Shown in pieces: positions 6,527 through 14,243 of a stretch of 16,283 nucleotides of DNA. Source of the stretch: Acidobacteriota bacterium. Lineage in GTDB: Bacteria; Actinomycetota; Acidimicrobiia; Spongiisociales; UBA5794. How positions within the stretch are numbered: position 1 is the first letter of the stretch; each line of letters opens with the position of its first letter. The position numbers and the translations under genes are program-made. The notes beneath the pieces were generated by a model. It saw only the letters and a program-made list of their open reading frames with translations. It was not told the DNA's origin and made no database searches. The stretch lies in contig SMXV01000052.1 in the NCBI GenBank assembly GCA_004356175.1, positions 1 to 16,283 of the forward strand, written 5' to 3'.

Positions 6527-7140
6527 CCGACCTGGTCCTGACGACGTCGGACGGCGAAGAACTTGAAGCGATTCACGACAAGGCGCCCAATACTCGGGGC
6601 GCGATCGTCGTCTGTCATCCACACCCGCTGCAGGGAGGCACGATGAATGCGCCGCTCATCGCTGCCATTGCCCGACATGCGGCGACCGACGGACTCGACG
6701 TCGTGCGATTCAATTTTCGCGGTGTTGGCGCCTCAACAGGCAAACACGACAAGGGCGTTGCTGAACTGAAGGACGTCACGGCTGCGGCGACGTACGCCTC
6801 ACTTCTTGAAGGCGGACTTGTCGGGATTGCTGGCTGGTCCTTCGGGGCTGCGGTTGCGCTCAACTGGCAGGCGAACACACAGTCTTCGGTTCCCTACGTC
6901 GGTGTGGCGCCAGCTGTACGGAGCGACCTCAGTCCGACCTTGCCCGACCCCGAAGACCTACCAACGGCACAAAGAGCTTTCGTAGTTGGTGAGCGCGACC
7001 AGATCATCGATCCGGAGGCGTTGGCAGAGTACGCCAAGGCGATCTCGGCCAGGATCGTCACCTACCGAGGAAGTGACCACTTCTTCGTGTTGCGCCACGA
7101 CAAGCTCGCAACCGATGTCCTTCGGCTGTTGGCTTCGTAG
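6523..7140 (+). CDS. Alpha/beta hydrolase (COG2945-like)
   Basis: This 205-residue protein has the alpha/beta-hydrolase fold of the small COG2945-like group. The N-terminal part has the oxyanion region CHPHPLQGGTM (31-41) and FNFRGVGAS (64-71). The nucleophile elbow is GWSFGA with S106, the acid is D159 or D163 in GERDQIID, and the catalytic His is H186 in GSDHFF. There is no signal peptide or lid domain, so it is probably a cytoplasmic esterase or thioesterase of unknown substrate. The start is taken as the GTG at 6523 because the family sequence begins there (TDLVLTTSDGEELE) and because it overlaps the TGA of the micro-ORF; an extension to 6343 would run through the promoter region and the lpdA start. 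It converges on aceE with 9 bp between stops. Confidence 0.87.
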   Translation: MTDLVLTTSDGEELEAIHDKAPNTRGAIVVCHPHPLQGGTMNAPLIAAIARHAATDGLDVVRFNFRGVGASTGKHDKGVAELKDVTAAATYASLLEGGLVGIAGWSFGAAVALNWQANTQSSVPYVGVAPAVRSDLSPTLPDPEDLPTAQRAFVVGERDQIIDPEALAEYAKAISARIVTYRGSDHFFVLRHDKLATDVLRLLAS

Positions 7141-7149
7141 CTGAGCGAC

Positions 7150-9855
7150 CTATCGCTTCCAGGGGGCTGCAATGTCCGGGTCGATCCCATACTCAGTAAT
7201 CGCGTCCTCCACGACTGACGCCTCAATAGCGCCGTCCTTTGCCAGCAGCGAGAGGACCGCAACGACAATGTCACCCGCGGTGACCTCGAAGAACGAACGA
7301 AGCGCCTCGCGGGTGTCGCTCCGGCCATATCCGTCTGTGCCGAGTGACGTGAAGGGCCGCGGGGCGTATGGCGCAATCTGGTCCGGCACGATCCGCATGT
7401 AGTCGGTGACTGCAACAATGGGTCCAGAGGATTCGGCTAGCCGGGACGAGACAAGGGGAACCCGTGGTTCGGAGCCTGGATGCAACCTGCTCCATCGGTC
7501 GACCTCAAGCGCCTGCTCTCGCAAGTTCTTGTATGACGTCACGCTCCAGAGGTCGGCAGCAACGCCGCACCGCTCCGCGAGGTCAGACTGTGCCTGTCGT
7601 GCAGCCAGATGGGAAGGACCAGAGAAGAGAATCGTCGCGCTGAGGTCCGCGCGTTCGGGCGCTTCTGCGAACCGGTACATGCCTTCGAGGATTCCGGCGG
7701 TCACACCTTCTGGCTTGGGCGGTTGCACCGAGTTCTCATTGTAAAGCGTCAGGTAGTAGAAGACGTCCTCGTCGCGCATGTACATCGCCTCGATTCCATC
7801 CTCAACGATGGTTGCCATCTCGTACGCGAACGCGGGGTCGTACGCCCTGCATCCGGGAATGACCGATGCAAGCACGTGGGAGTGCCCGTCCTGATGCTGC
7901 AAACCCTCGCCAGGCAGAGTTGTGCGCCCAGCCGTCGCGCCGAGCAGGAACCCTCTCGCGCCAGCGTCAGATGCGCCCCAGAGCGCGTCTCCGACACGTT
8001 GAAATCCGAACATCGAGTAGTAGATGTAGAACGGAATCATTGGCACACCGCGTGTCACATAGGAAGTCGCGGCCGCAATCCACGAGGCAGTTGACCCAGC
8101 TTCGGTTATGCCCTGTTCAAGAATCTGTCCATCCGTGGCTTCTTTGTAGGACAGGATGAGGTTGTGATCGACGGGTTCATACAGCTGACCTTGCGAGGCG
8201 TAGATCTTGATCTCTTTGAAGAGCGCGTCCATACCGAACGTTCGGCCCTCGTCTGGGATAATTGGTACGACCCTCTCGCCCACGTTCTTGTCTCGTGTGA
8301 GGGAACGAAGAAGGCGAGTAAATGCCCCCGTTGTGGAGACCTCAATCGTGCCTGAGCCTTCATCGAACTGTCTGAACGACTCAGGGTCGGGAGCGCCGAG
8401 CGCGAGACGATTTGCAAGGCCGCGGTTAGGCAGAGGCCCGTTGAGGGACGCGCGACGCGCCATGAGGTACTCGTATTCTGGCGAGTCCTCCGCAAACTTG
8501 AGATACGGAGGTGTTCCGTCGGCAATGGCCTCATCGCTTATCTCGTCGTTGAGCTCAAGGTTGTCCCGCAGCACCGCGAGCTGCGCTCCGGTCAATTTCT
8601 TGATCGAGTGCGTAGCGTTCTTTCCAGAAACATCAGGACCAAGAGTCCAGCCCTTGATCGTCTTTGCAAGAACCACGGTCGGCGCGCCTTTGAGCTCTGT
8701 CGCGGAGAGGTACGCCGTGTAGATCTTGCGGTGATCAAGCCCACCGCGTCTGAGATCCCATATTTCGTCATCGCTCATGTCTGCCACAAGCGCTTGCAGC
8801 TCAGGTTCAGGGCCAAAGAAGTTCTCTCGGACGTATGCACCTGACTCTGCCTTGAACCGTTGATACTCACCATCGACTGTGTCGTTCATCTTCGTGACAA
8901 GCGCGCCCGACGTGTCGCGCGCAATGAGATCGTCCCAATCTGAGCCCCAGATCACTTTGATAACATTCCACCCAGCACCGTGGAACATCGCCTCCAACTC
9001 CTGGATAATCTTGCCGTTCCCCCGAACCGGACCGTCAAGCCGCTGAAGATTGCAGTTGACAACCCACGTCAAGTTGTCAAGTTTCTCTCGTCCCGCAAGC
9101 GAGATCGATCCCAGTGTCTCTGGTTCGTCTGTCTCACCATCACCAAGAAACGACCAGATTCTTGTGGCACTCGTATCGTCAATTCCACGATTGTCAAGAT
9201 ACTTCAGGAACTGTGCGTGATAGATCGAGTTGATCGGACCGAGACCCATCGAAACGGTCGGGAACTCCCAGAAATCGGGCATGAGCCTCGGGTGCGGGTA
9301 GCTCGACAGCCCCGGTTCGCCGATTTCGCGCCGAAACCGATCGAGCATGTGCTCGTCGAGACGGCCTTCGAGAAATGCCCTTGCATACACGCCCGGAGTT
9401 GCATGACCCTGGAAATACACATGGTCGCCAGGAGTTCCGTCTGCTGCTCCTCTGAAGAAGTGGTTGAAACCGACCTCGTAGAGTGTTGCGGACGACGCAT
9501 AGGTCGAGAGATGCCCACCGATGCCGTCGGAAGCCTGGTTCGCGCGTATGACCATTGCTGCGGCGTTCCATCGAATGTAACGACGAATTCTCTTCTCGAG
9601 GTACTCATCTCCGGGGAACTCAGAATCGTGTTCTGGTGGAATGGTATTGATATATGGCGTTGACATCGAGCCCGGCACTCCAACAGACCTGTGGCGTGCC
9701 CGTTCAAGAAGTCGTGACATGAGGTAGGTCGCTCGGTTTGCACCGTCAGTATCAATGACTGACTCAAGGGAATCGAGCCACTCAGATGTCTCAGCGGGGT
9801 CTATGTCGACGAGTTGGTGAGCGAAGCCGTCGAGGTAGATTGGCCTGTCAGCCAT
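7150..9855 (-). CDS. aceE: Pyruvate dehydrogenase E1, homodimeric type
   Basis: This 901-residue E1 decarboxylates pyruvate with thiamine diphosphate and acetylates the lipoyl arm of E2. It is clearly the fused, homodimeric AceE type, close to the E. coli length of 887. Visible blocks are SSYPHPRLMPDFW near 184-196, the thiamine-diphosphate motif GDGETDEPE at 238-246 with NCNLQRLDG at 267-275, TIKGW, FGMDALF, the pyrimidine-domain segment PFYIYYSMFGFQR, and GEGLQHQDGHSH. It starts at the ATG at 9855 (MADRPIYLDG), with AGAAGG 7 nt upstream; the frame extends to 9933 but the extra residues are unlike the family. It has its own promoter, apart from the E2/E3 operon, although all three parts of the complex lie within 5 kb on the same strand. 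Confidence 0.97.
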   Translation of the reverse strand: MADRPIYLDGFAHQLVDIDPAETSEWLDSLESVIDTDGANRATYLMSRLLERARHRSVGVPGSMSTPYINTIPPEHDSEFPGDEYLEKRIRRYIRWNAAAMVIRANQASDGIGGHLSTYASSATLYEVGFNHFFRGAADGTPGDHVYFQGHATPGVYARAFLEGRLDEHMLDRFRREIGEPGLSSYPHPRLMPDFWEFPTVSMGLGPINSIYHAQFLKYLDNRGIDDTSATRIWSFLGDGETDEPETLGSISLAGREKLDNLTWVVNCNLQRLDGPVRGNGKIIQELEAMFHGAGWNVIKVIWGSDWDDLIARDTSGALVTKMNDTVDGEYQRFKAESGAYVRENFFGPEPELQALVADMSDDEIWDLRRGGLDHRKIYTAYLSATELKGAPTVVLAKTIKGWTLGPDVSGKNATHSIKKLTGAQLAVLRDNLELNDEISDEAIADGTPPYLKFAEDSPEYEYLMARRASLNGPLPNRGLANRLALGAPDPESFRQFDEGSGTIEVSTTGAFTRLLRSLTRDKNVGERVVPIIPDEGRTFGMDALFKEIKIYASQGQLYEPVDHNLILSYKEATDGQILEQGITEAGSTASWIAAATSYVTRGVPMIPFYIYYSMFGFQRVGDALWGASDAGARGFLLGATAGRTTLPGEGLQHQDGHSHVLASVIPGCRAYDPAFAYEMATIVEDGIEAMYMRDEDVFYYLTLYNENSVQPPKPEGVTAGILEGMYRFAEAPERADLSATILFSGPSHLAARQAQSDLAERCGVAADLWSVTSYKNLREQALEVDRWSRLHPGSEPRVPLVSSRLAESSGPIVAVTDYMRIVPDQIAPYAPRPFTSLGTDGYGRSDTREALRSFFEVTAGDIVVAVLSLLAKDGAIEASVVEDAITEYGIDPDIAAPWKR

Positions 9856-9940
9856 GTGGAGGCCTTCTGTGTGGAATAGATGCAAAGCGTAACAACCACC
9901 AGCCGTCAAGAGTGACAGTCGCGTGCCATACAATTTCGGT
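9856..9940. promoter_or_regulatory. Divergent promoter region, aceE / DUF971 gene
   Basis: On the minus strand TACGCT (9891-9886) is a candidate -10 for aceE, exactly 30 nt before the ATG, giving a leader of about 24 nt that carries AGAAGG. A TTGACG lies further upstream (9909-9904), but only 12 bp from this -10, too close for a standard pair. On the plus strand TACAAT (9929-9934), a near-consensus -10, is followed by 6 nt and the ATG at 9941, consistent with a leaderless transcript. Confidence 0.55.
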
Positions 9941-10273
9941 ATGCACGAACCTCACAGAATCGAACTCGAGGGTGGTACAACCCTCGTCATAACGTGGGAC
10001 GACGGTCGGGTAGATCGATTGTCATCCGCATCGTTACGCTCAGCATGTCCGTGTGCAACATGTCGAAATGCTGCTCCACCAACGGCGCTCTCAATCGTGC
10101 CAGACTCCACAATCAACGACATGTCGATGGTCGGGGCGTATGCAATCAACCTTGTGTTCTCACCCGACGGTCACGCAACGGGCATATTTCCCTTCCCGCT
10201 GCTGCGCATGCTTGGCGAGGATTCATCGCACAAGCATCCATCAGGACGAAACGAAGAGCAGGGTTCCGGTTGA
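9941..10273 (+). CDS. DUF971 domain protein
   Basis: This 110-residue protein matches the small DUF971 family (also the N-terminal domain of gamma-butyrobetaine hydroxylase). Features are IELEGGTTLVITWDDG near 7-22, the clustered cysteines C36, C38 and C41 in RSACPCATC, a conserved His at 78, and the closing motif GIFPFPLLRMLGE at 81-93. In hydroxylase relatives the Cys cluster and His bind zinc. Stand-alone or Mrp-fused DUF971 proteins have been linked by context to iron-sulfur metabolism, but no reaction is established. The ATG at 9941 is chosen because it lies 6 nt after a TACAAT -10 and the motif register fits; the frame extends to 9923. The last 33 bp overlap the end of the convergent gene at 10241-10696. 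The tail beyond residue 93 is polar and not conserved. Confidence 0.82.
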   Translation: MHEPHRIELEGGTTLVITWDDGRVDRLSSASLRSACPCATCRNAAPPTALSIVPDSTINDMSMVGAYAINLVFSPDGHATGIFPFPLLRMLGEDSSHKHPSGRNEEQGSG

Positions 10274-10696
10274 GAGGCTCTCACCCGCAAGGACGATGTG
10301 AATCGTTCCGGTCGTTCCATCGATTTCAAGCACGATGTCCCACTCGAACTCTGTGCCGCGCGAACTCGTCACGTCAAAACCGAGGACCGGAAGGTTCGTT
10401 TCGTAGTAGTCGACGATGTCGCCGACTTTTGCCGGGAACGTGACGATCATCTCTGTTCGGCCGTTGACCCCGTCAATCATCGTTGAGCCGATCACGGCGG
10501 TATCGGGAATGGGGAAGAGTTCCGGCACCGTGAAAGGCACCTCGCCCCTGCCAAACTCAAGGTCGGGAATAGCGCGCGCCACCGTGGTCGACGTGGATGT
10601 GGTCGTAGCGGACGCTGCGTCCGGCGTGCCGGTGCACGCAGCACCAACCAACGCGAACGTCACGAGCAGCGTAATGAGGAACTTGGAGATGGACAT
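10241..10696 (-). CDS. Small exported protein, probable lipoprotein, unknown function
   Basis: This 151-residue protein has a clear export signal: MSISKFLITLLVTFALVGAAC, one Lys then a hydrophobic stretch, then Cys at 21. The Cys suggests lipid attachment, but Gly at -3 is not the usual Leu/Val/Ile of a lipobox, so cleavage by signal peptidase I is an alternative. A Thr/Ser-rich segment (about 29-39) follows as a tether, then an acidic, probably beta-rich domain of about 100 residues. No family is recognised. The ATG at 10696 is preferred over an extension to 10747 because the signal peptide starts there and AAGAAGG lies 8 nt upstream. A near-consensus TACAAT -10 (10737-10732) precedes it. 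Its 3' end overlaps the convergent DUF971 gene by 33 bp. Confidence 0.72.
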   Translation of the reverse strand: MSISKFLITLLVTFALVGAACTGTPDAASATTTSTSTTVARAIPDLEFGRGEVPFTVPELFPIPDTAVIGSTMIDGVNGRTEMIVTFPAKVGDIVDYYETNLPVLGFDVTSSRGTEFEWDIVLEIDGTTGTIHIVLAGESLSTGTLLFVSS

Positions 10697-10779
10697 CAGG
10701 ACTGCCTTCTTCGGTGTTGTCTGACCACAAGATTGTACGGACAGCATCTCGATATTGGCCGAGATGCCAGCGGAAATCG
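10697..10779 (-). promoter_or_regulatory. Promoter of the small exported protein gene
   Basis: This 83-bp gap separates two minus-strand genes. TACAAT (10737-10732, minus strand) fits a sigma-70-type -10, with transcription starting near 10725 and a leader of about 29 nt that contains AAGAAGG (10711-10705). No good -35 box is seen. Confidence 0.45.
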
Positions 10780-11190
10780 TCAGTCCCCTGGTTCGACCGG
10801 ATCACCAACTGCACCGATGGCGGCAAGGTATTCGGCCTGAAAATCCATGACGACAAAGATCTGGTCAGGTTCGTATGAGAATCCCGCCGCAAGCGCCTGA
10901 TCCTGGGTATATATCGCGGCCGCTTCGCCACCCACAACCGAGTGGCCGTCCTCCTGCCACAGGCTCGGCTGCTGGAGATAGTGCATCTCCCATTCAAGAA
11001 TCCGCCTGACGTCGGACTTCTTGAGTCCATGTTGGTCCTGTGCCAACGCGTCCCATATGAACTCGATCGAATCCTCTATGCCGTAAATCACTTCACTCTG
11101 CTGCATCCGGCGTGACTCCTGCCAGAACATTGCAATTCCGAACGCAAACAAAAGCACCATAAGCACGGCGAAGAACAGCGGTCCATTCAT
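10780..11190 (-). CDS. Membrane-anchored protein of unknown function
   Basis: This 136-residue protein has an N-terminal membrane helix (about 4-22, FFAVLMVLLFAFGIAMF) followed directly by the basic, polar segment QESRRMQQ, so the soluble part should face the cytoplasm. The soluble part has two likely helices (about 34-72, including GLKKSDVRRILEWEMHYL) and a C-terminal half containing Gly and hydrophobic strands. No family is recognised; the SDVRRILEWEMHYL stretch would be the best search seed. The ATG at 11190 lies 7 nt after TACGCT (11203-11198 on the minus strand), so the message may be leaderless. It is divergent from the F420-dependent oxidoreductase. The next gene on the same strand begins 83 bp downstream with its own promoter-like sequence. 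Confidence 0.72.
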   Translation of the reverse strand: MNGPLFFAVLMVLLFAFGIAMFWQESRRMQQSEVIYGIEDSIEFIWDALAQDQHGLKKSDVRRILEWEMHYLQQPSLWQEDGHSVVGGEAAAIYTQDQALAAGFSYEPDQIFVVMDFQAEYLAAIGAVGDPVEPGD

Positions 11191-11247
11191 AGTGTAGAGC
11201 GTATAGGGTTACCGCACGCATCGGACCCCTTCCAGGACAGGAACACC
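11191..11247. promoter_or_regulatory. Compact divergent promoter with adjoining -10 boxes
   Basis: This 57-bp gap serves two outward genes. The minus-strand -10 TACGCT (11203-11198) is 7 nt from the ATG at 11190. On the plus strand TAGGGT (11204-11209) or the overlapping TATAGG (11202-11207) is a candidate -10 for the oxidoreductase, whose start at 11248 has AGGACAGGA 5 nt upstream. The two -10 boxes touch or overlap, so both polymerases could not bind at the same time. Confidence 0.45.
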
Positions 11248-12183
11248 ATGGAACTTGGACTCTTTGTTGAACCACAGCTCGGCGGCAGCTATCGGAGCCT
11301 TGTCGAACTGGCGCAGTGGGCTGAAGCCAAGGGAATCGACGTGTTCGCACGGTCCGATCACTACATGCATGGCGACATCACAGCTCATGCAACGGACGCG
11401 CTCACGTCGCTCGCTGGTGTTGCGGTTGAGACTGACTCGATACGCCTCATGACACTTGTGTCACCGATCACGTTCAGACACCCAGCGGTCATGGCGAAGT
11501 CCGCAACCACACTCGACGAGATATCTGGCGGACGGTTCACGCTCGGAGTCGGCACAGGATGGATGGAGTCTGAGCACGAAGCGTTTGGGCTTGACCTACC
11601 ACCGCTTGGTGAGCGCTTCGATCGATTCGCCGAGGCGCTCGAGTACATACGCGCCGTTTTCGATGGCGGAGGGGAGACGAAGGGCGAGTACTACAGCCTC
11701 AACGCACCGACCGTTCTTCCATCGGGCTCAGCCGGCTTGGGGATCGTAGTTGGTGGTTCGGGAGAGAAGAAGACACCGACCCTTGCGGGCCAGTTCGCCG
11801 ATGAATACAACATGTTCGTAACCGACTCAGAGTCGATTGAACGAAGAGTCGCCGTCATGCGCGAGGCAGCCTCGGCGGTGGGTCGCAACCCCGACGACAT
11901 CCTCGTGTCGGTTGCTGGGCCAGGTTTCGTCTACCACGACGAAAAAGCACACCAGGAAGCCCTCACTGAACGCGGCGCCAAGAAGGAACAGACTGCCGAG
12001 CGGTATGCGAGATTCCTCGACGAGAGGAACATACCCCATGGCACACCGCAGGACGCTCACAAGGCGATCGTGACGTTGGCAACTCTCGGTGTTGGGCGGT
12101 ATTACGTCCAAGAATTCGCGGCGCTGGAGGACATCGATCGCGACCGCCTCGACCTCGTATTCAGCGCGCTCATAGGCGAGTAA
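11248..12183 (+). CDS. LLM-class F420-dependent oxidoreductase
   Basis: This 311-residue protein belongs to the bacterial luciferase-like (LLM) superfamily, with a TIM-barrel fold. Typical parts are MELGLFVEPQ at strand 1, the AxWAEAKGID segment, DHYMHGD near 37-43, the LVSPITFRHPAVMAKSATTLDEIS block, SGGRFTLGVGTGWMESEHEAFG, and IVVGGSGEKKTPTLA late in the barrel. The GVGTGWxxxEHEAFG pattern is characteristic of actinobacterial F420-dependent enzymes and not of FMN luciferases, but the substrate (often a hydride acceptor in secondary metabolism or redox defence) cannot be told. Length is normal. The start ATG is supported by AGGACAGGA 5 nt upstream. sufC begins 47 bp downstream on the same strand, so partial co-transcription with the suf genes is possible. 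Confidence 0.9.
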   Translation: MELGLFVEPQLGGSYRSLVELAQWAEAKGIDVFARSDHYMHGDITAHATDALTSLAGVAVETDSIRLMTLVSPITFRHPAVMAKSATTLDEISGGRFTLGVGTGWMESEHEAFGLDLPPLGERFDRFAEALEYIRAVFDGGGETKGEYYSLNAPTVLPSGSAGLGIVVGGSGEKKTPTLAGQFADEYNMFVTDSESIERRVAVMREAASAVGRNPDDILVSVAGPGFVYHDEKAHQEALTERGAKKEQTAERYARFLDERNIPHGTPQDAHKAIVTLATLGVGRYYVQEFAALEDIDRDRLDLVFSALIGE

Positions 12184-12223
12184 CCCGCGGCATCAACCCG
12201 CCGAATACCTGCTTTCGAGGCAT

Positions 12224-12229
12224 TACCAT
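12224..12229 (+). promoter_or_regulatory. Candidate -10 box before sufC
   Basis: TACCAT lies 7 nt before the second possible sufC start (ATG at 12237), the same geometry as at other leaderless-looking starts in the window. If used, it would make the suf genes independent of the upstream oxidoreductase and would favour the 12237 start. Confidence 0.35.
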
Positions 12230-12230
12230 C

Positions 12231-13010
12231 ATGGCCATGGTTGAAACTCCCCCCGATAGACCAGCACTGCTCGTTATTGACGATCTGCACGCCTCAGTCG
12301 AAGGTACCGAGATCCTCAAAGGTGTCACGCTCACAATCAACGCTGGCGAGACGCACGCCATCATGGGCCCAAACGGATCCGGTAAATCGACACTTGCGAA
12401 CGTGCTGCTTGGTCACCCGTCGTACCTTGTGACGCAGGGAACCATCACGTTCAAAGGTGAAGACATCACAACAGCGAAGCCTGCGGTACGCGGACAGGCA
12501 GGCATGTTCCTTGGATTCCAGTATCCCCAAGAAATTCCCGGCGTCTCCGTTGTCAACTTTCTGCGTGCGGCGTTATCGAACCGGACAGGTACAGACTACA
12601 CCGTGCTCGAGCTCCGCCTCAAGGTCATGGAAGCGATGCGCGAACTTGGCATGGAGGAGTCGTTTGCAGACCGCTATCTCAACGAGGGATTCTCTGGAGG
12701 CGAGCGGAAACGCAATGAAATTCTCCAGATGACCGTGTTGGAGCCTGACTTCGCAGTTCTCGATGAGACAGACTCTGGGCTCGACATCGATGCACTGAAG
12801 ATCGTTGCTGAGGGAGTCGAACGGATGCGTACCGACGAACGTGGCTTTCTCATTATCACGCACTATCAACGGATGCTCGACTACATCAAGCCAGACTTCG
12901 TCCATGTCTTCATCGACGGGACCATCGTCGAGTCGGGCAAGGCTGCCCTTGCCGATCGGATCGAGACAGAGGGATACGACTCCTACCGTGTAGAAACGGT
13001 TGCTGGGTGA
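12231..13010 (+). CDS. sufC: Fe-S cluster assembly ATPase SufC
   Basis: This 259-residue ABC-type ATPase powers the SufBCD iron-sulfur scaffold. Walker A is GPNGSGKST at 46-54, the Q-loop region is GFQYPQEIPGVSV at 95-107, the family signature is FSGGERKRNE at 154-163, Walker B is FAVLDETDSGLDID at 174-187, and the switch His is H211 in ITHYQRML. The SGGERKRNE signature and the ETDSGLDIDAL block are diagnostic for SufC among ABC ATPases. Two in-frame ATGs, 12231 and 12237, are possible. No Shine-Dalgarno is seen before either; TACCAT 7 nt before the second suggests a leaderless start there. It overlaps sufS by GTGA. Its usual partners SufB and SufD are not in the window. Confidence 0.96.
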   Translation: MAMVETPPDRPALLVIDDLHASVEGTEILKGVTLTINAGETHAIMGPNGSGKSTLANVLLGHPSYLVTQGTITFKGEDITTAKPAVRGQAGMFLGFQYPQEIPGVSVVNFLRAALSNRTGTDYTVLELRLKVMEAMRELGMEESFADRYLNEGFSGGERKRNEILQMTVLEPDFAVLDETDSGLDIDALKIVAEGVERMRTDERGFLIITHYQRMLDYIKPDFVHVFIDGTIVESGKAALADRIETEGYDSYRVETVAG

Positions 13011-14233
13011 TTGACCTCCGCTCGTTACGGTCCGATTTCCCGATTCTTGACCGCGAGGTGAACGGCACCAGGCTCGTCTATCTTGATTCGGCAGCAACAA
13101 CACAGAAACCTCAGTCTGTTCTCGATGCCATGGACGACTACTACCGGCTCCACAACTCGAACGTTCACCGCGGGGCGCACACGCTTGCAGCCGAGGCAAC
13201 CGAAATGTATGAGGCGGCGCGAGGGAGGGTCGCTGGGTTCATCGGAGCGCAGCCGAACGACCTTGTCTTCGTCCGCGGCGCAACGACAGGCATCAACTTC
13301 ATTGCGTATGGCTGGGGATTGAACCATCTCAAGGCTGGCGACAAGATCATCGTCACCATCATGGAGCACCACGCCAACATCGTGCCATGGCAGCTCGTTT
13401 CTCGCATCACGGGAGCCGAGCTTGTGTACTTGGAACTCAACGAGGACTACACCGTTGATACGAGTTCTCTTGAGGGCATTCTCGACGACAAAGTCAAGAT
13501 CATCTCGTTCTCCGGGATGTCGAACGTCACCGGGGCGCTCGGACCGATCAAGGTCCTCTCAGACGCGGCGCGTTCCGTTGGCGCGATATCGGTCGTGGAC
13601 GCGGCCCAGCTTGTGCCACACACCGCCGTTGACGTCACGGACATCGACATCGACTTTCTTGCGTTCTCCGCACACAAGATGCTTGGACCGACTGGCATCG
13701 GCGCATTGTGGGGGAAGACTGAACGCCTTGAGGAGATGGAACCCACGGAGGGCGGTGGCGAGATGATCAACACCGTCGACCGTCACGAATCCACATGGGC
13801 ACCGGTTCCGCACAAGTTCGAGGCCGGAACCCCGCCGATAGCTGAAGCGATCGGGTTCGGCGCAGCGATCGAGTATCTCGAGGCGGTGGGAATGGATGTG
13901 ATCGAGGCACACGAGCGAGAACTGACCGCCTACGCACTCGAACGTCTGTCCGAGGTGCCCGATCTCACCATCTATGGCCCGAAGGACGTGACCCTGAGGG
14001 GCGGCGCAATCAGCTTCGAACTCGGTGACATCCACCCACACGACATCGCGACAATTCTCGACCAGGACGGCATTGCGGTTCGAGCAGGCCATCACTGTGC
14101 GAAACCTCTTATGCAGTACCTTGAGATCCCTGCAACGGCAAGGGCATCGTTCTATCTCTACAACGTGTTCGAAGATGTCGACGCCCTTGTTGTCTCGCTC
14201 CACAAAGCACGCGAACTGTTCGGTCTGACATGA
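13007..14233 (+). CDS. sufS: Cysteine desulfurase SufS
   Basis: This 408-residue pyridoxal-phosphate enzyme (class V aminotransferase fold, group II desulfurase) takes sulfur from cysteine for Fe-S assembly. It shows the N-terminal LDSAATTQKP (26-35), H121 in MEHHAN stacking on the cofactor, D198 in VVDAAQ, the Schiff-base lysine K224 in FSAHKMLGPTG, and the catalytic C364 in RAGHHCAKPLM, which carries the persulfide. Length matches SufS. The start is a GTG that overlaps the sufC TGA (GTGA), so translation is coupled. The sulfur acceptor is most likely the SufU encoded 10 bp downstream, as in Bacillus and actinobacteria. Confidence 0.97.
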   Translation: MIDLRSLRSDFPILDREVNGTRLVYLDSAATTQKPQSVLDAMDDYYRLHNSNVHRGAHTLAAEATEMYEAARGRVAGFIGAQPNDLVFVRGATTGINFIAYGWGLNHLKAGDKIIVTIMEHHANIVPWQLVSRITGAELVYLELNEDYTVDTSSLEGILDDKVKIISFSGMSNVTGALGPIKVLSDAARSVGAISVVDAAQLVPHTAVDVTDIDIDFLAFSAHKMLGPTGIGALWGKTERLEEMEPTEGGGEMINTVDRHESTWAPVPHKFEAGTPPIAEAIGFGAAIEYLEAVGMDVIEAHERELTAYALERLSEVPDLTIYGPKDVTLRGGAISFELGDIHPHDIATILDQDGIAVRAGHHCAKPLMQYLEIPATARASFYLYNVFEDVDALVVSLHKARELFGLT

Positions 14234-14243
14234 GGGTCACATC

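Noticed and set aside
7144..7157. Small hairpin AGCGA/TCGCT between the alpha/beta hydrolase and aceE as a terminator
   Set aside because: Only 5 bp with a 4-nt loop and no T-run; too weak to call.
9856..9933. N-terminal extension of AceE to a start at 9933
   Set aside because: The extra residues are not AceE-like and would cover the promoter region; the ATG at 9855 has AGAAGG at good spacing.
13559..14203. 214-codon minus-strand open frame opposite sufS
   Set aside because: The sufS frame has all catalytic residues; the opposite frame has a Cys/Val/Asp-rich composition typical of antisense shadows.
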